NCBI GenBank assembly: GCA_903813345.2
Contig: CAIIXF020000001.1
Coordinates: 33,374,866-33,438,865, forward strand
Direction: 5' to 3'
Length of the DNA: 64,000 nucleotides
Source: Owenia fusiformis
Lineage: Eukaryota > Annelida > Polychaeta > Sabellida > Oweniidae
Shown: positions 33,834 to 46,153 of the stretch, in pieces
Position numbering within the stretch: position 1 is the stretch's first letter
Layout of the letters: each line of letters starts with the position of its first letter
Program-made: the position numbers and the translations under genes
Notes under the pieces: generated by a model
What the model was told of the DNA's origin: nothing
Seen by the model: only the letters and a program-made list of their open reading frames with translations
Databases searched by the model: none

Positions 33834-36310
33834 TCAATAAAAGTTATATAAAGTGGTAAAGTTGTGTGCATATAGTTGGGCTTTAAAAATCAAATCCACT
33901 CTGAATCTGTTTAGTACGATTTCTAAGTTCCTGGTAAGCTTTAGTTTGGTTGTAGGGTCAAAATTAGGTTTTGATTCTTGGATAAGTTTTTTTTGGCGAC
34001 TTTTGAAGATAGGAAGACCTATACTTTCTTTTAGATATTGTGGAGCTCTGTTCCACAGTGAGGCAGCATTAAAAGCTGGCGACTTTTTCAGTTTATCTGA
34101 GCATTTTGCGGGCAATCTATAGTCTATCTTATGTCTTAATGTTCTTGCATTTTGAATTTTTAAAGGCTCAAAAATATCGGTAATGTATTTTGGACATAAA
34201 TTGTGCTTGACACGATACATAAATCTCAAAATTTGCATATCCCTTCTGGTCTCAAGAGGTGTCCATGCAAGTGTATCAATGACTTTTTCTGTGCTGCTTC
34301 CATGAATACAGCCGCTACAGATAAGTGCTGCTTGGTAAAAGCATTGGTTCAAAATATTGAGAAGGTAAAAATAATGGCACCATATTTAAAATGTGGTCTT
34401 ATGAATGATACAAAAATAGATTTAGATGTAAGATTTCGTTGTAGAGACTTAAGCGGATTGATCATTTTATTTACTTTATCTCGAATTGACAACATGTGTG
34501 CTTCATTTGTCAAGTGCTCGTCAAATATAAATCCTAAGTGTTTCTGTGAATTCACACGATCAATGGGTATATTGTTCATGACTGTTTCACTTACCTGTGT
34601 TAATTGAATTTTTGATTTATGGAATATTATTTCTTTCGTTTTTTCGGCTTTAAGACTAAGTTTCCATTTTTCAGACCAAAGTATAATTTTTCTTATAGAT
34701 TCATTTACTTTATCGTCAATTTCTTTTGGATTTTGAGTACTAAATGGAAAATATACTGAGGTATCATCAGCATAGATGAAACAGTCTGTGTCCAGGTCAT
34801 CTTTAGATCATTTATAAATAAAAGGAAAAGCAAGGAGCCTAATATTGACCCCTGTGGGACACCGCTTTTTATAGCATTTGGTTCAGATAAATGTGAGGAA
34901 GTGCCTGCTATTGTGACCCTAACTCTGCGATCATTTAGATATGACTTCAACATTTTGAGAACTTGGCCACCTATACCATATGATTTTGTTTTTAAGAGTA
35001 AGAGTCTATGTGGCACGCAGTCAAAGGCTGACGCGATGTCTAAAAATAGGGCTTTTATTCCCTTTCCTTTATCCAAATTAGTTTGTATAAGATGTTCAAT
35101 GGCGACTAGCTGCGCCTGAGTACTATGCCCTGGCAGAAACCCTGACTGAAATTTAAACAAAAGGTTATTTGAAATCAAGTGGTTTTTAATTCTGTCAGCG
35201 ACAATAGTTTTCAAAAATTTTTGACAGACAGCTCAATAGTGTAATGGGTCGATAGTTTGATATTTCTGATTTATTATTCTTTTTATGGATGGGGCAAATA
35301 TTTCCAATTTTCCAGGAGTTCGGGAAAGTGCAATTTTTGAGTAACTTGTTAAATAGGTCAGCTAAAGGGTGAGATATTGTATGTGCATTTTATTAGTTAT
35401 TTTATCTGGGCCACAGGCTTTGGAGCTGTCAAGTTTTAGAATTATTTTCATAACCTCTTCAAAATTAGTTTGTATTGAAATCAAGAATGAATTTGTTCTC
35501 ATGGGGAAAATTGGCTCGTAATTAAGTGGAGTGTCATTTTTATATTTCTCAACAAAAAAGTTAAAAAAATGATGTGGCCTTGTCAAAATTTGATGTCATT
35601 GGATCACCATTACTATTAAATAGTGCTGGTATGTTTGAATGTGCTTTGCCTTTTCCAATTAGACAGGTAATTAGTTTCCAAAAGTTTTTGTCATTTTTAT
35701 TGAGTTTTTCAACAGATTCAAAAATTTTATTTTCATGCCGCAGTTTTGCTTTCTTAATAAGATTTGTCACCAATTCTGCTTGGGTTTTGTAAAGTTGGTC
35801 ATTAATTGGATTTGAATTCTTTTGATAGCGTTTATAAAGTGATCGTTTTTTTATAGACTCGACTCTTAATTTCTCATTGAACCATGGTTGATCATTTGAT
35901 TTTGTAATCTTAAAGTTATTTGGAATTTGGTCTTTATAAACTGACCATAATGTTTCCGTAAAGGTAGATGTTAATGTATCAATATCTTGTGAGTTCAAAA
36001 TAGATTGCCAGTCGGTATTTCTAATAACATTGTTAAGATCTTCAGGGTTTGCACGGTCATATTGCCAGACTATACGCCTAATAGGAGGATGCCTTGGTTT
36101 AGAGAGATTTAAGGAAGTAAGAAGTGTTCCATGATCAGATCTACCAATTGGATCAATAACTGACCAGGACTTGACTTGTTCACAAGAATTTGTAAAAATA
36201 TGATCTATGCATGTGCTAGAAGTACTTGTTATTCTTGTTGGTTGGTCAATAATTTGGTCAAAACTTGGACTTCTATCAATTTATAAAATCAATCAGTTGT
36301 ATAGCAGTTA
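33834..36310 (-). pseudogene. Decayed APE-type LINE: endonuclease end, RT and C-terminus
   Basis: Read on the minus strand from about 36310 to 33834. The endonuclease C-terminal part carries FDQIIDQPTRIT, STCIDHIFTN and RSDHG. A linker follows (NDQPWFNEKLR, DSSKACGPDKI). The RT carries QSGFLPGHST, LFLDIASAFDCVPH and GVPQGSILGS plus LLFINDL, then a frameshift through the YADD region (seen as SMLMIPQYIF in the wrong frame). After another frame change come NSQKHLGFIFDEHL and SFIRPHFKYG, and the C-terminal MYRVKHNLCPKYI and SLWNRAP. At least four frame breaks and stops make it inactive. It lacks the endonuclease N-terminus, so it is 5'-truncated, as is usual for LINEs. Motifs place it among CR1/L2/Jockey-like elements without RNase H. 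Confidence 0.92.
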
Positions 36311-36854
36311 AAAATAACAAGTATGTATGAATACATTGAATGGTATCTACTGTTTGTACTCTGAATAATTACCTATAAGCAATCAAAGGTCGAAGGGTTT
36401 TCATGAAAATATATTCCAAAATATTCTTGACACCTTGTAAGTCGTAGGTCGAAGGGTCGTAGGGCCGAAGTTTTTTTTAGTATTCTCCCATTTCTAGAGG
36501 CAATTTTACATGTAGATTTCAAATATGATATCGCTTTGTCTGATTTTTATCTTACCTAAAAAAGGTACGATTTTGATGTCAGCTTGGCGGGCAGCGTCTC
36601 ACTTTTCTTGTCATCACGATATCAGGAAAACCACTTGATGAATTTATTTTAAATTTTCACACATGTTACATGGTAGGAAGTACTAGAGCTGATTAACTTT
36701 TCAGTGGCCATCTTTGATTCTGGTGGTCATCTTGGAAGGTTTTAGATAAATCTTGTATCTCCGTCCGTCAGTTTTTCCCTCTGTCTGGGCAATAACTCAA
36801 ATACCAATTGACGGATTTGATTCAACCTTGACTGTTCTCGAAAAGGCAATAAGC
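36311..36854. repeat. Degenerate pearl-like DNA
   Basis: Words such as 'gtcatcacgatatcaggaaa', 'ggccatctttgattctggtg' and 'ctccgtccgtcagttt...gggcaataactcaaatacc' are weak matches to the pearl-like families. The segment 36385-36470 repeats 'aaggtcgaagggt'. Confidence 0.5.
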
Positions 36855-37070
36855 TGACATATATTATTTTTTACATTTTCATACAACTGACAAGATAATA
36901 AATGTTTTAATATATTTGACGTAGTTATAAATGATTTTTAAGCGTAAAATCAAAGGAAACTATATAATTAGAAAAAAGATTAGGCAGGGATTCGAACACG
37001 GGACGTCCCATTCTAGGCGAGCATTCTACCAGTGTACTACCCCAACATCACTTATTAGCTGGAGTAATTT
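36855..37070 (-). repeat. tRNA-derived SINE, copy 1
   Basis: On the minus strand the head has a polymerase III A-box-like region ('gtagtacactggtagaatgc') and a B-box GTTCGAATCCC. A tail follows that ends 'gaaaatgtaaaaaataatat' then 'atgtca'. The same head and tail occur at 50075-50285. The head resembles tRNA-Gly ('ggtagaatgctcgcc'), but the acceptor stem does not pair, so it is a SINE rather than a tRNA gene. Confidence 0.7.
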
Positions 37071-37087
37071 AACAGATCTTATCTGAA

Positions 37088-37330
37088 CTTGGCCCAACGT
37101 TGGTCTACAGTTGGTCCGACAATGTTATGAGGGATGTTGGAGCATTGGTGGTCAAAACTGGTTGGCCCAACATTGGTCAACAGTTAGCCTGACAATGTTA
37201 TGAAAAATGTTGGGGCAACAATGGTCAAGACTGGTTGGCCCAACGTTTGTCCACAGTTGGCCTGACAATGTTACGAAAGACGCTGGTGCTCTAGTGGTCA
37301 AGACTGGGTGGTTGGCCCAACATTGGTCCT
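37088..37330 (+). repeat. ~75-bp minisatellite, about 3.3 units
   Basis: TTGGCCCAAC starts at 37089, 37162, 37234 and 37312. Each unit carries 'cagttggcctgacaatgtta' or a variant and 'tggtcaagactgg'. No coding potential is evident. Confidence 0.85.
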
Positions 37331-38600
37331 CGAACAATATTACAAGAAATCATGGTAAATAATTTGCTACATGCACGTACTGATAATGCTGATGTTGACT
37401 TTGGCCAAACAATTAATGGTACGTGATTGTAAATATAGGTTGGAATATGGTTTTTAACAGTAAGTCTACTTTGTTCATTTAACAACATAATGATGGACCA
37501 CTGACCAATGATGGACGTGCAACTTATCACCGTACATTTCTCCAGTCGAGTCACATGTAGGTAAAACTCCAATTCTGCACATAGAACGCATGCATAATGC
37601 CCAAAACTGCTGGGAGTGAAAATAATCTGCATTGTAACGAAGCGGCAACCAATTTACTGACTGAACTACTCAGTTGAAGTCAACATTCCCGGGTAAAATA
37701 TCCCGGGGACAGATAGCTGTTCCCTTTATTGGTCAAACTAGGTTTTATTTTACTCCACCTTTTGTATTCAACTTCCAGATATAATTTTTGCATTAAATTG
37801 TTGCCAATCAGTCAACATTACATAAAGGACCGTGTTTTTTTACAAAATGTTTTCAATTATTGGTTTAAGAGAAAAACATTGTTGAATTCAGTTCACCATA
37901 TCAATCCTTTTAGAAGCTGATATGCTCTGTTGAAGATGGAATTTTCAAGATGGCCACTAATTATCAAAATATGTTTAGTTCTGTGGGATTTGCTACTTTG
38001 TGGAGTTGCTGTTTTTCTAGTTTTCTTGTGTTTTTATGATTTTTATTTTCCGATTCGATATCAATGCAGACACGACACATTGACGAATCAATCTTCTAGT
38101 GTGCTCTCACTCCTGGTTTTTGAACACTGTTGATATCTTAATAGCAGGGGTCAGATGTCACGGATTTAGTTCTCAAAGACACCCTGAATGGCATGCATGT
38201 TGTAGACATTGTGTTTGTGTAAATACTTGTATTTTCAGCATTTTTTGGCAAAATGAAGTCTTACTTTTGATTTTCATAGTATTTCCAATGGATTGATAAG
38301 TACTTGATCTTTAGACATCAAAAACAGCTCAAACAGACTACACCAATTATTAGAATTATTAAAAAATATTTTCGATCAGTCAATTTCTATATGTCAAGTT
38401 TTTAGCTATGCCAATGAAAGATTGTCAAGTTGTTAGCATCGCATTATCCATTCATATTTGATAGCATTTTCAACCATGCACCATCTTTTAATTCAAGAGT
38501 TAAATTGAAAATAAACACTGTGAAACATGGGCCTGCACCACTATGGATCTCTGAACTTCAAATGCTGTTTTCTATGTATTAAGTAATTTTTTCTCAGTTC
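37331..38600. other. Intergenic; includes a pearl-like 3' end near 38000
   Basis: Mostly unassigned. 37835-38025 matches the ATCCC family 3' region, ending 'atttgctactttgtggagtt' followed by 'gctgtttttctag', comparable with 8635-8665. No gene was recognised. Confidence 0.4.
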
Positions 38601-39816
38601 AGTATTATCCCAAATTAAGGTTTGTATCATATCTGATTGAGTGTGTGAGTAACATATTTCATCCTTTTTTCTTCAAAAACATGCATATTGCCTGTTTAAA
38701 ATAATTATATCTCTGTGAGTTATGCCTGAGATTTAATATTCATTTTTGTGATATTCAATCTGTAGATCTGGATGTAGATTGATACGAATTACACAGCACA
38801 GTTAAATATAATAAGATTGGGCTCAGCCGGAAAGAGATTGGGTTTGCATTTTATTTAAGCAGAAAGATTGCACTCTCAAGCTCCATCACTGTATAAATCT
38901 GGACGAGTTGCAAGCCTTAATTAAGCGGTTTCCTCCTGTTCATCCTCCAATTGTTTTGATGAGTTAAAATGATAAAACACATATTCCTGCATACGTTTTC
39001 ACTTGTTGAGCACTTGTCAACATTACCATTTACTTATTATTGAGGGATTTAACAGGGGTCCACAAAAAATGAAACATATTAGATTTTGATATTTTTGAAG
39101 TTTACAACAGATTATCTACTAATGAATCGGTTTTTGGGAAGGTTATTACTTATTAGCATGACATATTGATTTTATCTGTTGAATTGAAAGAAAGATCACC
39201 TGTCTGACTATATTTTGCATTTAAAATGATTGAAATTAATTGTTCCATTTAGTTCACTTTCTTTTAACATCATCTTGTTTTTGTTGATCGGCCAATTGTT
39301 TTGATATGTTTAAATGATAGAACATATATTCCTACATACGTTTTCACATGTTGAGCACTTGTCAACATTACCATTTACTTATTATTGAGGGGTTTGACAG
39401 GGGTCCACAAAAAATAAAAATATTAGATTTTGGTATTTTTTAAGTTTATAAAGGATTATCTACTCATGAATCGGTTTTTGAGAAGGTTATTAGCATGACC
39501 TATTGATTTTATCTGTTTAATTAAAAATAAGATCGTCTGTCTGATTATTTTGCATTCAAAATGATTAGAAATAATTGTTCCTTTTTGTTCACTTTCTTTT
39601 AACATCATCTTGTTTTTGTTGATCCGCCAATTGTTAAATGATATGTGCAAATGATAAAACATGTATTATCACATACATTTTCACCTGTTGAGGACTTTAC
39701 CGCTTACTTATTATTGAGGGGTTTAACAGGGAGGGGTCAACAAGAATATTAGATTTTGATAGATTGAAGTTTACAACAGATTATCTAGTCACTAATCGGC
39801 TTTTGGAAAGTTTACT

Positions 39817-40095
39817 CATGGGCGTAGCCAGGGGGGGTGCGATGGGTGCGATCGCACCCCCCCCCCATAACCTTTGAAAATATGACCATTGGATAGAGGT
39901 AGAAAAGAGCTTTAAAATGCTTTTTATTTGAAGCTTCTAGCTCAATTTTGAAGGAAGTTGCATCAATTTTTGTAAAATTCAAAAGAAATCTTAATTTTTT
40001 GTGTTGCTTATGGCAAAATCGCACCCCCCCTGACCGAAAACTGAAAAATTTTCGGCGATCGCACCCCCCATGACTGAAAGCTGGCTACGCCCCTG
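39817..40095. mobile_element. 279-bp TIR element, CAGGGGCGTAGCCAG-type ends
   Basis: Left end CATGGGCGTAGCCAGG and right end CTGGCTACGCCCCTG, each with an internal GCGATCGCACCCCCC tract, form inverted repeats. TTACT flanks both sides (39812-39816 and 40096-40100), and neighbouring 340-bp units show the uninterrupted site. It is non-autonomous. Confidence 0.8.
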
Positions 40096-40605
40096 TTACT
40101 AGTATAACATATTGATTTTATCTAGATGTACATTAGATGTTCAAGAGACCAATAAACTTATTTATTAATTATTGAGGGGTTTAACAGCGGTTCACAAAAA
40201 ATATAAAAAATATTCGATTTTGATAGTTTGAAGTTTTTTTGGAAAGGTTATTATTAATATTAGTATGCCATATTGATTTTATCTGTTTAATTGAAACTAA
40301 GATAGTCTGTTTGACTATATTTTGGATTCAAAATGATGAAAAATTAACATCATCTCGTTTTCGGTGATCCGGCAATTGTTAATGATATGTTTAAATGATA
40401 GAACATATATTCCTACATACGTTTTCACCCGTTGGGGACCTGTCTACATTACCGTTTACTTATCATTGAGGGGTTTAACAGAGGTCCATGATAATGAAAA
40501 ATATTAGATATTGACACTTTTGAAGTTAACAACGAATTTTCCACTTATGAATCGGCTTTTGGAAAGGTCATTAGCATGATATATTGATTTTATCTGTTTA
40601 ATAGA

Positions 40606-41034
40606 CTAGTTGCGAATAGAAATAATCTTGATTTACGTCATTAAATATTCAAAATTCAGTCAAAGTGATGTCATATTTGAAATCTACATGTAAAAGTACA
40701 TCTAGAAAAATGGTTTCAAAAATTGTTTATCAACTTTGAAAATTTAATTTTTTTTGAAAATGTGACTTCTAATTCGGGTTGATTCCTCATAGACCCCATG
40801 TTACAAAATCACAAAAAGTGAAATATCTTTTCTTGTATTGGACAGATAACATTTTCTTTTACTGGACATATTTTAATTTGCATAACTTTTAGATACATAG
40901 GGGTTATATAAAAATTGAACCACTAAAACAGATGTAATTTAAGTTAAAGGGAACTTTCTACTATACCCGCCATGTTATCTGACCCGAACGAGCCACCTGG
41001 TGGCGAAACTGGTAACTACCTACTCGCATCTGCG
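40606..41034. mobile_element. Probable TIR insertion in the 340-bp array
   Basis: Compared with sister units, sequence from 'agactagttgcgaatag' to 'ctactcgcatctgcg' is extra. The ends are imperfect inverted repeats (GTTGCGAATAG against CTACTCGCATC). The target duplication is not clear (TTAAT against TTATT). Confidence 0.55.
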
Positions 41035-41944
41035 TTATTGAAAATAATATCTTCTGTCTTACTATATTTTGCATTCAACCTGATTAAAAATAATGGTTCC
41101 ATTTAGTTCACTTTCTTTGAACACAATCTTGTTTTCGTTGATCTGCAAATTGTTTCTGCCTATATTCCTACATACGTTTTCACCTGTTGAACACTGAAAC
41201 TGAGCACTGTTTACATTTTAAAACCTTTACGGAAAAAGCATTTGATCACATATAATATTGCATTAAATCATAATCTAAGATGAGTTAGGAATTTATTCCC
41301 ACAATTTATAAAAATGGATTTTAACATCAATAAAGCATATGATATGATGTGGGGTGAAAGGATATATGACTTTTGCGATACGGGCTCTACAAGCATCTTT
41401 ACAAGCAAATAACTTTAGTAATAGAAATGCATTTACCCTGATTATTTTATTTAGTAGAAAATAGACTGTCCTATGAGGCAATGCTAGAACCCAAACTTTC
41501 TATTGAAATTAATTAATACCGTCTCGCCCAATATTGTTTTCTCGAATAGGTATTCTGCCATATCCAGCTCCTGATCATCCAGTATTTGTTTAATATTGCC
41601 CGCAGAAATGACGTTATTAGAATTATTGCTCAGGTCGATAAAGTAACATACAATCAAATTTTTTATTCTGTGAATCAGTTCATATGGTTAGAATAAGGAA
41701 AGAATGTGATGTAACCACGTGTCTACTTACTAGCTTGTTCTAAGTCATCCATCGGACTAGGTTACATCGTGGAACGCAGCCAAACACGACAATGAAGCCA
41801 GTATTCTGAGGTTATAAAATCAAAATCTAAATAATTTCCCATTTGCAGCCCCTTGGAGATTTCCGGAATTGAACAAAGTAGCGAACGTTGCGATCTTTCA
41901 ACTTTAGTTCGTTCTTTTTCACCACCTCATGTGTACTGTTTTTA

Positions 41945-42440
41945 TCGCACTTTGAAAAAGTGCTATATTGTCGTCGTCTTGTGCTGTTGGGCGGGCGGGC
42001 GGGCGTGTGGGCGGGCGGGCGGCACATAAACCAAATCTTGTCATCAAATTTCCAGGATAACTGCTTACCTGTTCAATTTGAAATTTTTACAGATGCAAGA
42101 GCAGACTAGTACCAAGATCCGATTAGGTTAAGGGCATGCTGGGTAAACTAAGTGGCGGCCATTTTGAATTTTTCAACAAATCTTGTCATCAAAATTCCAG
42201 GAAAACCACTTATCCATTCAACTTGAAATTTTTACAGATGCAAGAGCAGACTATTGTCAAGATCTGATTAGGTTTTGGGTATGCTGGCTGAATTACATGG
42301 TGGCCATTTTGAATTTTCAAGGTCACTGAAGGTGAATGAAAGGTCAAATCTGAAATCTAAGGTCAGATTTGAACTTCTGAGACCTTGTAGATGTTTTTAA
42401 AAAAAAAAATTGAAAAATTCAAAATGGCCGCCAAATTGAA
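41945..42440 (+). mobile_element. Pearl-like element, ATCGCACTTTG hairpin family
   Basis: The 5' hairpin GCACTTTGAAAAAGTGC is followed directly by 'tatattgtcgtcgtc' and a (GGGC)n tract (41990-42022). Two core paragraphs follow (key word 'atgcaagagcagacta' at 42093 and 42239, 146 bp apart) with 'ggtggccattttgaatttt'. Its plan matches the other pearl-like families here while the sequence differs. Confidence 0.65.
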
Positions 42441-42464
42441 AAATTCAAAATGGCCACAGATGTG

Positions 42465-42556
42465 TTCAGATTTGGACCAAGGTGTCCACATTTTGAGGGG
42501 AGGTGTTCAACATTTCCAAGTCACTCATGTTAGGTGTTCCCAAGTTGACAGGCCTG
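42465..42556 (-). mobile_element. Fragment of the CAGGCCTGTCAAC TIR family
   Basis: Contains 'gaacaccttggtcc'-type words in reverse and ends 'aagttgacaggcctg'. The other terminus is missing, so it is truncated. Confidence 0.7.
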
Positions 42557-42999
42557 TAATCACGTGTCAGTCACGTGAGCTTGCAAAATGGACGATCTAA
42601 ATTTCCAAAAATTCAGCTAAGATCAAGATAGATATGCTGTTGCCTTCAGTGTCCTGTTCGACTGCGTTCCACGATGTAACCTAGTCCGATGGATGACATA
42701 GAACAAGCCGGTAAGTAGACACGTGGTTACATCACATTCTTCGTTATTTCAACTATATGAACTGATTCCCAGAATAAAAAAAATGAGTGTAAATGCCACC
42801 TAAACTAGCACTAATACCCCTAAAACATGCCCCGCAAGGTGGTAATAATAGTAATTGATCCGAGAACTATCCACAAAATATTCATCTTTTTGAATTAATC
42901 TTGAATTAATTCTTCATTAAATGAAAATCTGAACCACTTTAAGATATTCAAAAAATTCAGTGTGCCATGTTTATAGTATTCACATACCAGAGATGATCA

Positions 43000-43455
43000 A
43001 AATCGCTCCACAACTTTTCGAGTTATAGTAAAATACGTTAAAATGGCCGCCTTCTCCCACTCCACTACTTTTCGAGTTACAGCAAAAATCGTTAAATAAC
43101 AAGTAAAGGACACCATTTTTCAAGATGGCTGCCATGTGCTTCTTTAATATCTACATTTCTAGCTTTATTAATGTCCTATATATATTTTTTTATTGCAGTT
43201 TTACATATTGCACCTAAATAACTGTAAAATCGGCGCTAAAATGGCCGCTTTTTTTAAATGAGTGGCCATTTTGAAAATCGGCTTTCGAGCAGAACTTTTA
43301 CCTCCATAGGGTATATGTGTACAAAATATGAACAAAATTGGGCCTATGGTATTTGAGTTATTGCCCGAACGGACGTACGTACAGACGGACGGACAGATGG
43401 ACGGACGGACGGAGGCCCGTTCCCTATATCCCTCCGAACTTCGTTCAATGGGATA
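43000..43455 (-). mobile_element. Pearl-like element, ATCCC family, inverted
   Basis: Reading backwards from 43455: 'ttatcccattgaacgaagtt', GGGATATAGGG, a GTCC tract (43367-43412), 'gcaataactcaaatacc', 'atgaacaaaattgggc' reversed, and 'aaaatggcc' paragraphs. It is the same family as 7981 and 63386. Confidence 0.7.
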
Positions 43456-44788
43456 ACTATTTAAAATTAATTTAAATTGTTAGGACATGATACTAAGCTT
43501 ATAAAGTAAAAATTTGATTAGTTGCACCAATCATTGTGATTTTAGAGCCCATTGTTATCTCATTTTACAGTTTTAATTGTATAATTTTTTTTGCTGTCAA
43601 CGTATTTATAATAGTCTACACTTATTTAATGCCTGTTTATAATGATACCGAACATTACTGTAATATTGAAATCATATAAGTAATAAAGATCCCCAAGTGG
43701 AGGTCAATGTCCCCTCCCCCATTTGTGACATGGCGTTATACGAATTAGGTTGAAGACATCAGGATGAAACCTGTTTTCATGATTTATACACCTCAATGAT
43801 GTAATTTAATCGTAACAATGTACTAGCTTTTCTTCTAAGAACTATCCGGAAAAATATTTAATATTTGTAAAATAGACCCCTGCTGAAATCGTTCATAAAT
43901 GAAGTTCTGTAACTTTTTATGGTGCTCAAAAATTCATAAATAGTCAATGCTATAATCCTAACTAAAAAAGCAAATTAAAAACATTAGGCTGTAACAATAA
44001 GCTTTAGAAAAAGTATCCAGTGTTTGATGAGTTATACCCCCCACTGTGAACATGGATTCCATTTTGATCTAATTTTTCAGTTGAAATTTTACATTATGTT
44101 CTTGATATATAATAATTCATGTTTTTGTACTTATTTATTATCTATTAACAAGAAATCTTTTAAAACGATTATTTCTTAAAAAATGGACCCCTGCTTAAAT
44201 CTCAAATGAATGATAAACGGTAATGTTGTGTGATCCTCAACAAGCAATACCATATTCAGTGATATTAGATATATCAATATAATCTATAAAAATGATTGGA
44301 ACTTGAACAGGAGGTAATTTCCAAATATTCGTCAATTCCTTTATCACTACTATGTACAGGGAATATCTATACTCAGCATTTAGGAGTATGTGATAAGTGC
44401 TTTGGAGTTGTAAAGATTTGGCTGAGTCAGATTGGCCTCTTGCTTCAAGATATTGATTTATAAGCAATCACAACATGATAACAATAACAGGACAATAATT
44501 GAAAAATATTTGTGCAAGGTATTAGTGAAGTACATGTCATAAGAGTTAAAGTCATATGTACCATTATACAGGCTTATTATGATGGATGTTGGCATAACAT
44601 GTAGGTTCTCAGTTTGATTTACTGCTAATTGTTGGATAGTTGATATAATAAACAATTGCCAGTAAGGTGAACATTGTCAAGACGGATATACTTCAAGCAG
44701 AATGGAATAGGAAATTAATATTAGGAGTTGAGCACTAGATATTTGGTTTGTATTATAACTTTTTCCAGTAGAAAGTATTCTGGGCTAC
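43456..44788. other. Intergenic, nothing recognised
   Basis: About 1.3 kb of AT-rich DNA. Two stretches (43850-43880 and 44160-44210) contain similar 'atggacccctgct(g/t)aaatc' words, hinting at an old duplication of about 310 bp. No gene was recognised. Confidence 0.35.
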
Positions 44789-44790
44789 TA

Positions 44791-45174
44791 TAGTCAAAAC
44801 AGTAATGTTTGTGAGTACTTTAAAAAATAAGCAATCAAATAACCAAATTCAAACAATTTATGTAAAAATAGAAACATATATATTTATCCTAACTTTTGTT
44901 TATTTTAGTTTGTTTTCTAGTTTAGCTATCATATCTGTGTCCTCTTATATTTTAATAATTCTCTGCCATGTTATTTTCGGAAAAATTAACATGGCTGAAA
45001 CTCCCTAAATTACAAAGGCCACAGCTTTGCTGCACATTATACATTACTATCTGAAATATACAAAAGTTAGGATAAATATAAATGTTTCTATTTTTACATA
45101 AACTGTTTCAATATGGTCATTTGATTGCTTATTTTTTAAATTCAAAGTACTCACAAACATTACTGTTTTGACTG
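44791..45174. mobile_element. 384-bp Tc1/mariner-like foldback MITE
   Basis: Arms of about 110 bp ('tagtcaaaacagtaatgttt' against 'aacattactgttttgactg') are inverted repeats around a loop of about 150 bp. TA dinucleotides flank both ends (44789-44790 and 45175-45176). TIRs beginning CAGTCAAAAC with TA targets are typical of Tc1/mariner-derived MITEs. The 67-codon frame in the left arm is not meaningful. Confidence 0.85.
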
Positions 45175-45334
45175 TATTTGGGGTTTTGCAATGATTGAAC
45201 ACTCTTCATTTGCTGGTTGTTTTATATACTGACACTAAGTACATGAATTAATATTAAACAGTCTCAAGATAACACATAAGTTGCATTACGTATAATCATT
45301 ATATATAACATATGTAGTTATCTCATTCATTTTT

Positions 45335-45354
45335 GGCTCACACAGTGAGCCTAT
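45335..45354 (+). mobile_element. Pearl-like 5' hairpin (GGCTCACACAGTGAGCC), interrupted
   Basis: The perfect hairpin GGCTCACACAGTGAGCC is followed by 'tat' and then by an insertion. The expected continuation 'gggatcgaccaggcgtccgt' appears at 46155 after the inserted element. The host element seems to continue, broken by three more insertions, to about 51840. Confidence 0.6.
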
Positions 45355-46153
45355 CCCAAGTAAAAAAGAAATATAATATACCACTAATACATACCAATAT
45401 ATCACCAATACACCATGAAAAGTGATTTAGTCAAGTGGTTTATAAGTTATGTATTAACTGGCAATACTCAACTAATAAACCACTGTAAGGTTTTTTAGGT
45501 GGAGTGGTTTGTTAGTTGTGTATTAACTCGATTTTTTCTGGAATGGTCTATTAGTAGTGTATTAAACTGATCCTTGATTTAGAATGAGAAACCCATTTTA
45601 AATGGCGGAAATAGTTAAAATGTGAGTGAATTAATTCTCCAATGAAATGTAGCATTACAACCAGAGGGGTGACTGGACTTTATTGAATCTTGCTCAGCAT
45701 ATTCATAAAGGTATATAGAGGATGTACATGTTGAATCTTATTCATAATTTCTCACTGAATTTAGCACTATATAGATTTTGTACCTTATGAATGTATAGAA
45801 TTCTGAGATTTCAGGAGTGATTTGTTAGTAGTCTATTAGACTAGTAGTGGTGTATTAGTGGTGTATTAGAGTTCAGGAAGTGATGTATTAGTGGTCTATT
45901 AGTAATACTTGAGACTTCAGGAGTGATCTATTAGTAGTGTATTACATGCTCTCTGATTGGTCAATAATTTTTATCTCATTTGCATGGTAATTTTTTCAAC
46001 TAATTAACCACCTGTTAAGTCAATGGCAAAAAGTGATCTGTTAACGAAAATGACCACTAACAAATCACTAATAGATCATGTTCTACTAGTTGAGTATTAG
46101 TAGTCTATTAGTGGTTTATTAGAGTGGTATGGCAAGCTGTTTTTTCACTTGGG
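45355..46153. mobile_element. 799-bp TIR insertion rich in ATTAGT-type repeats
   Basis: Ends CCCAAGTAAAAAAG and TTTTTTCACTTGGG are inverted repeats. It splits the pearl-like 5' end, and AT sits at each junction. Inside, words such as 'gtctattagtagtgtattag' recur many times (45480-45560, 45800-45930 and 46060-46125) with 'taatacataccaatatatca' in reverse near the left end. Confidence 0.65.

Larger units (their letters stand above)
38600..41300 (+). repeat. Array of diverged ~340-bp repeats
   Basis: The landmark 'tttttgttgatc.gccaattg' or its variant occurs at about 38935, 39278, 39611, 40352 and 41125. Each unit also has 'cctacatacgttttcacc', 'ttattattgaggggttt', 'gatgaatcggtttttg'-like and 'tattgattttatctgtt' words. 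Two larger spacings are explained by inserted TIR elements at 39817-40095 and 40606-41034. Unit identity looks moderate. Confidence 0.8.
41655..42783. mobile_element. 1.1-kb foldback element with ~130-bp arms
   Basis: 41655-41800 ('tttattctgtgaatcagttc' to 'cgtggaacgcag') is the reverse complement of 42648-42783 ('ctgcgttccacgatgtaacc' to 'tgattcccagaataaa'). Arms differ by few bases. The centre is a pearl-like element and a fragment of the 6-bp-TSD family. Exact outer ends and target duplication were not resolved. Confidence 0.7.

Noticed and set aside
44805-45008. 67-codon hydrophobic frame resembling a membrane protein
   Set aside because: It lies in the arm and loop of a TA-flanked palindromic MITE.
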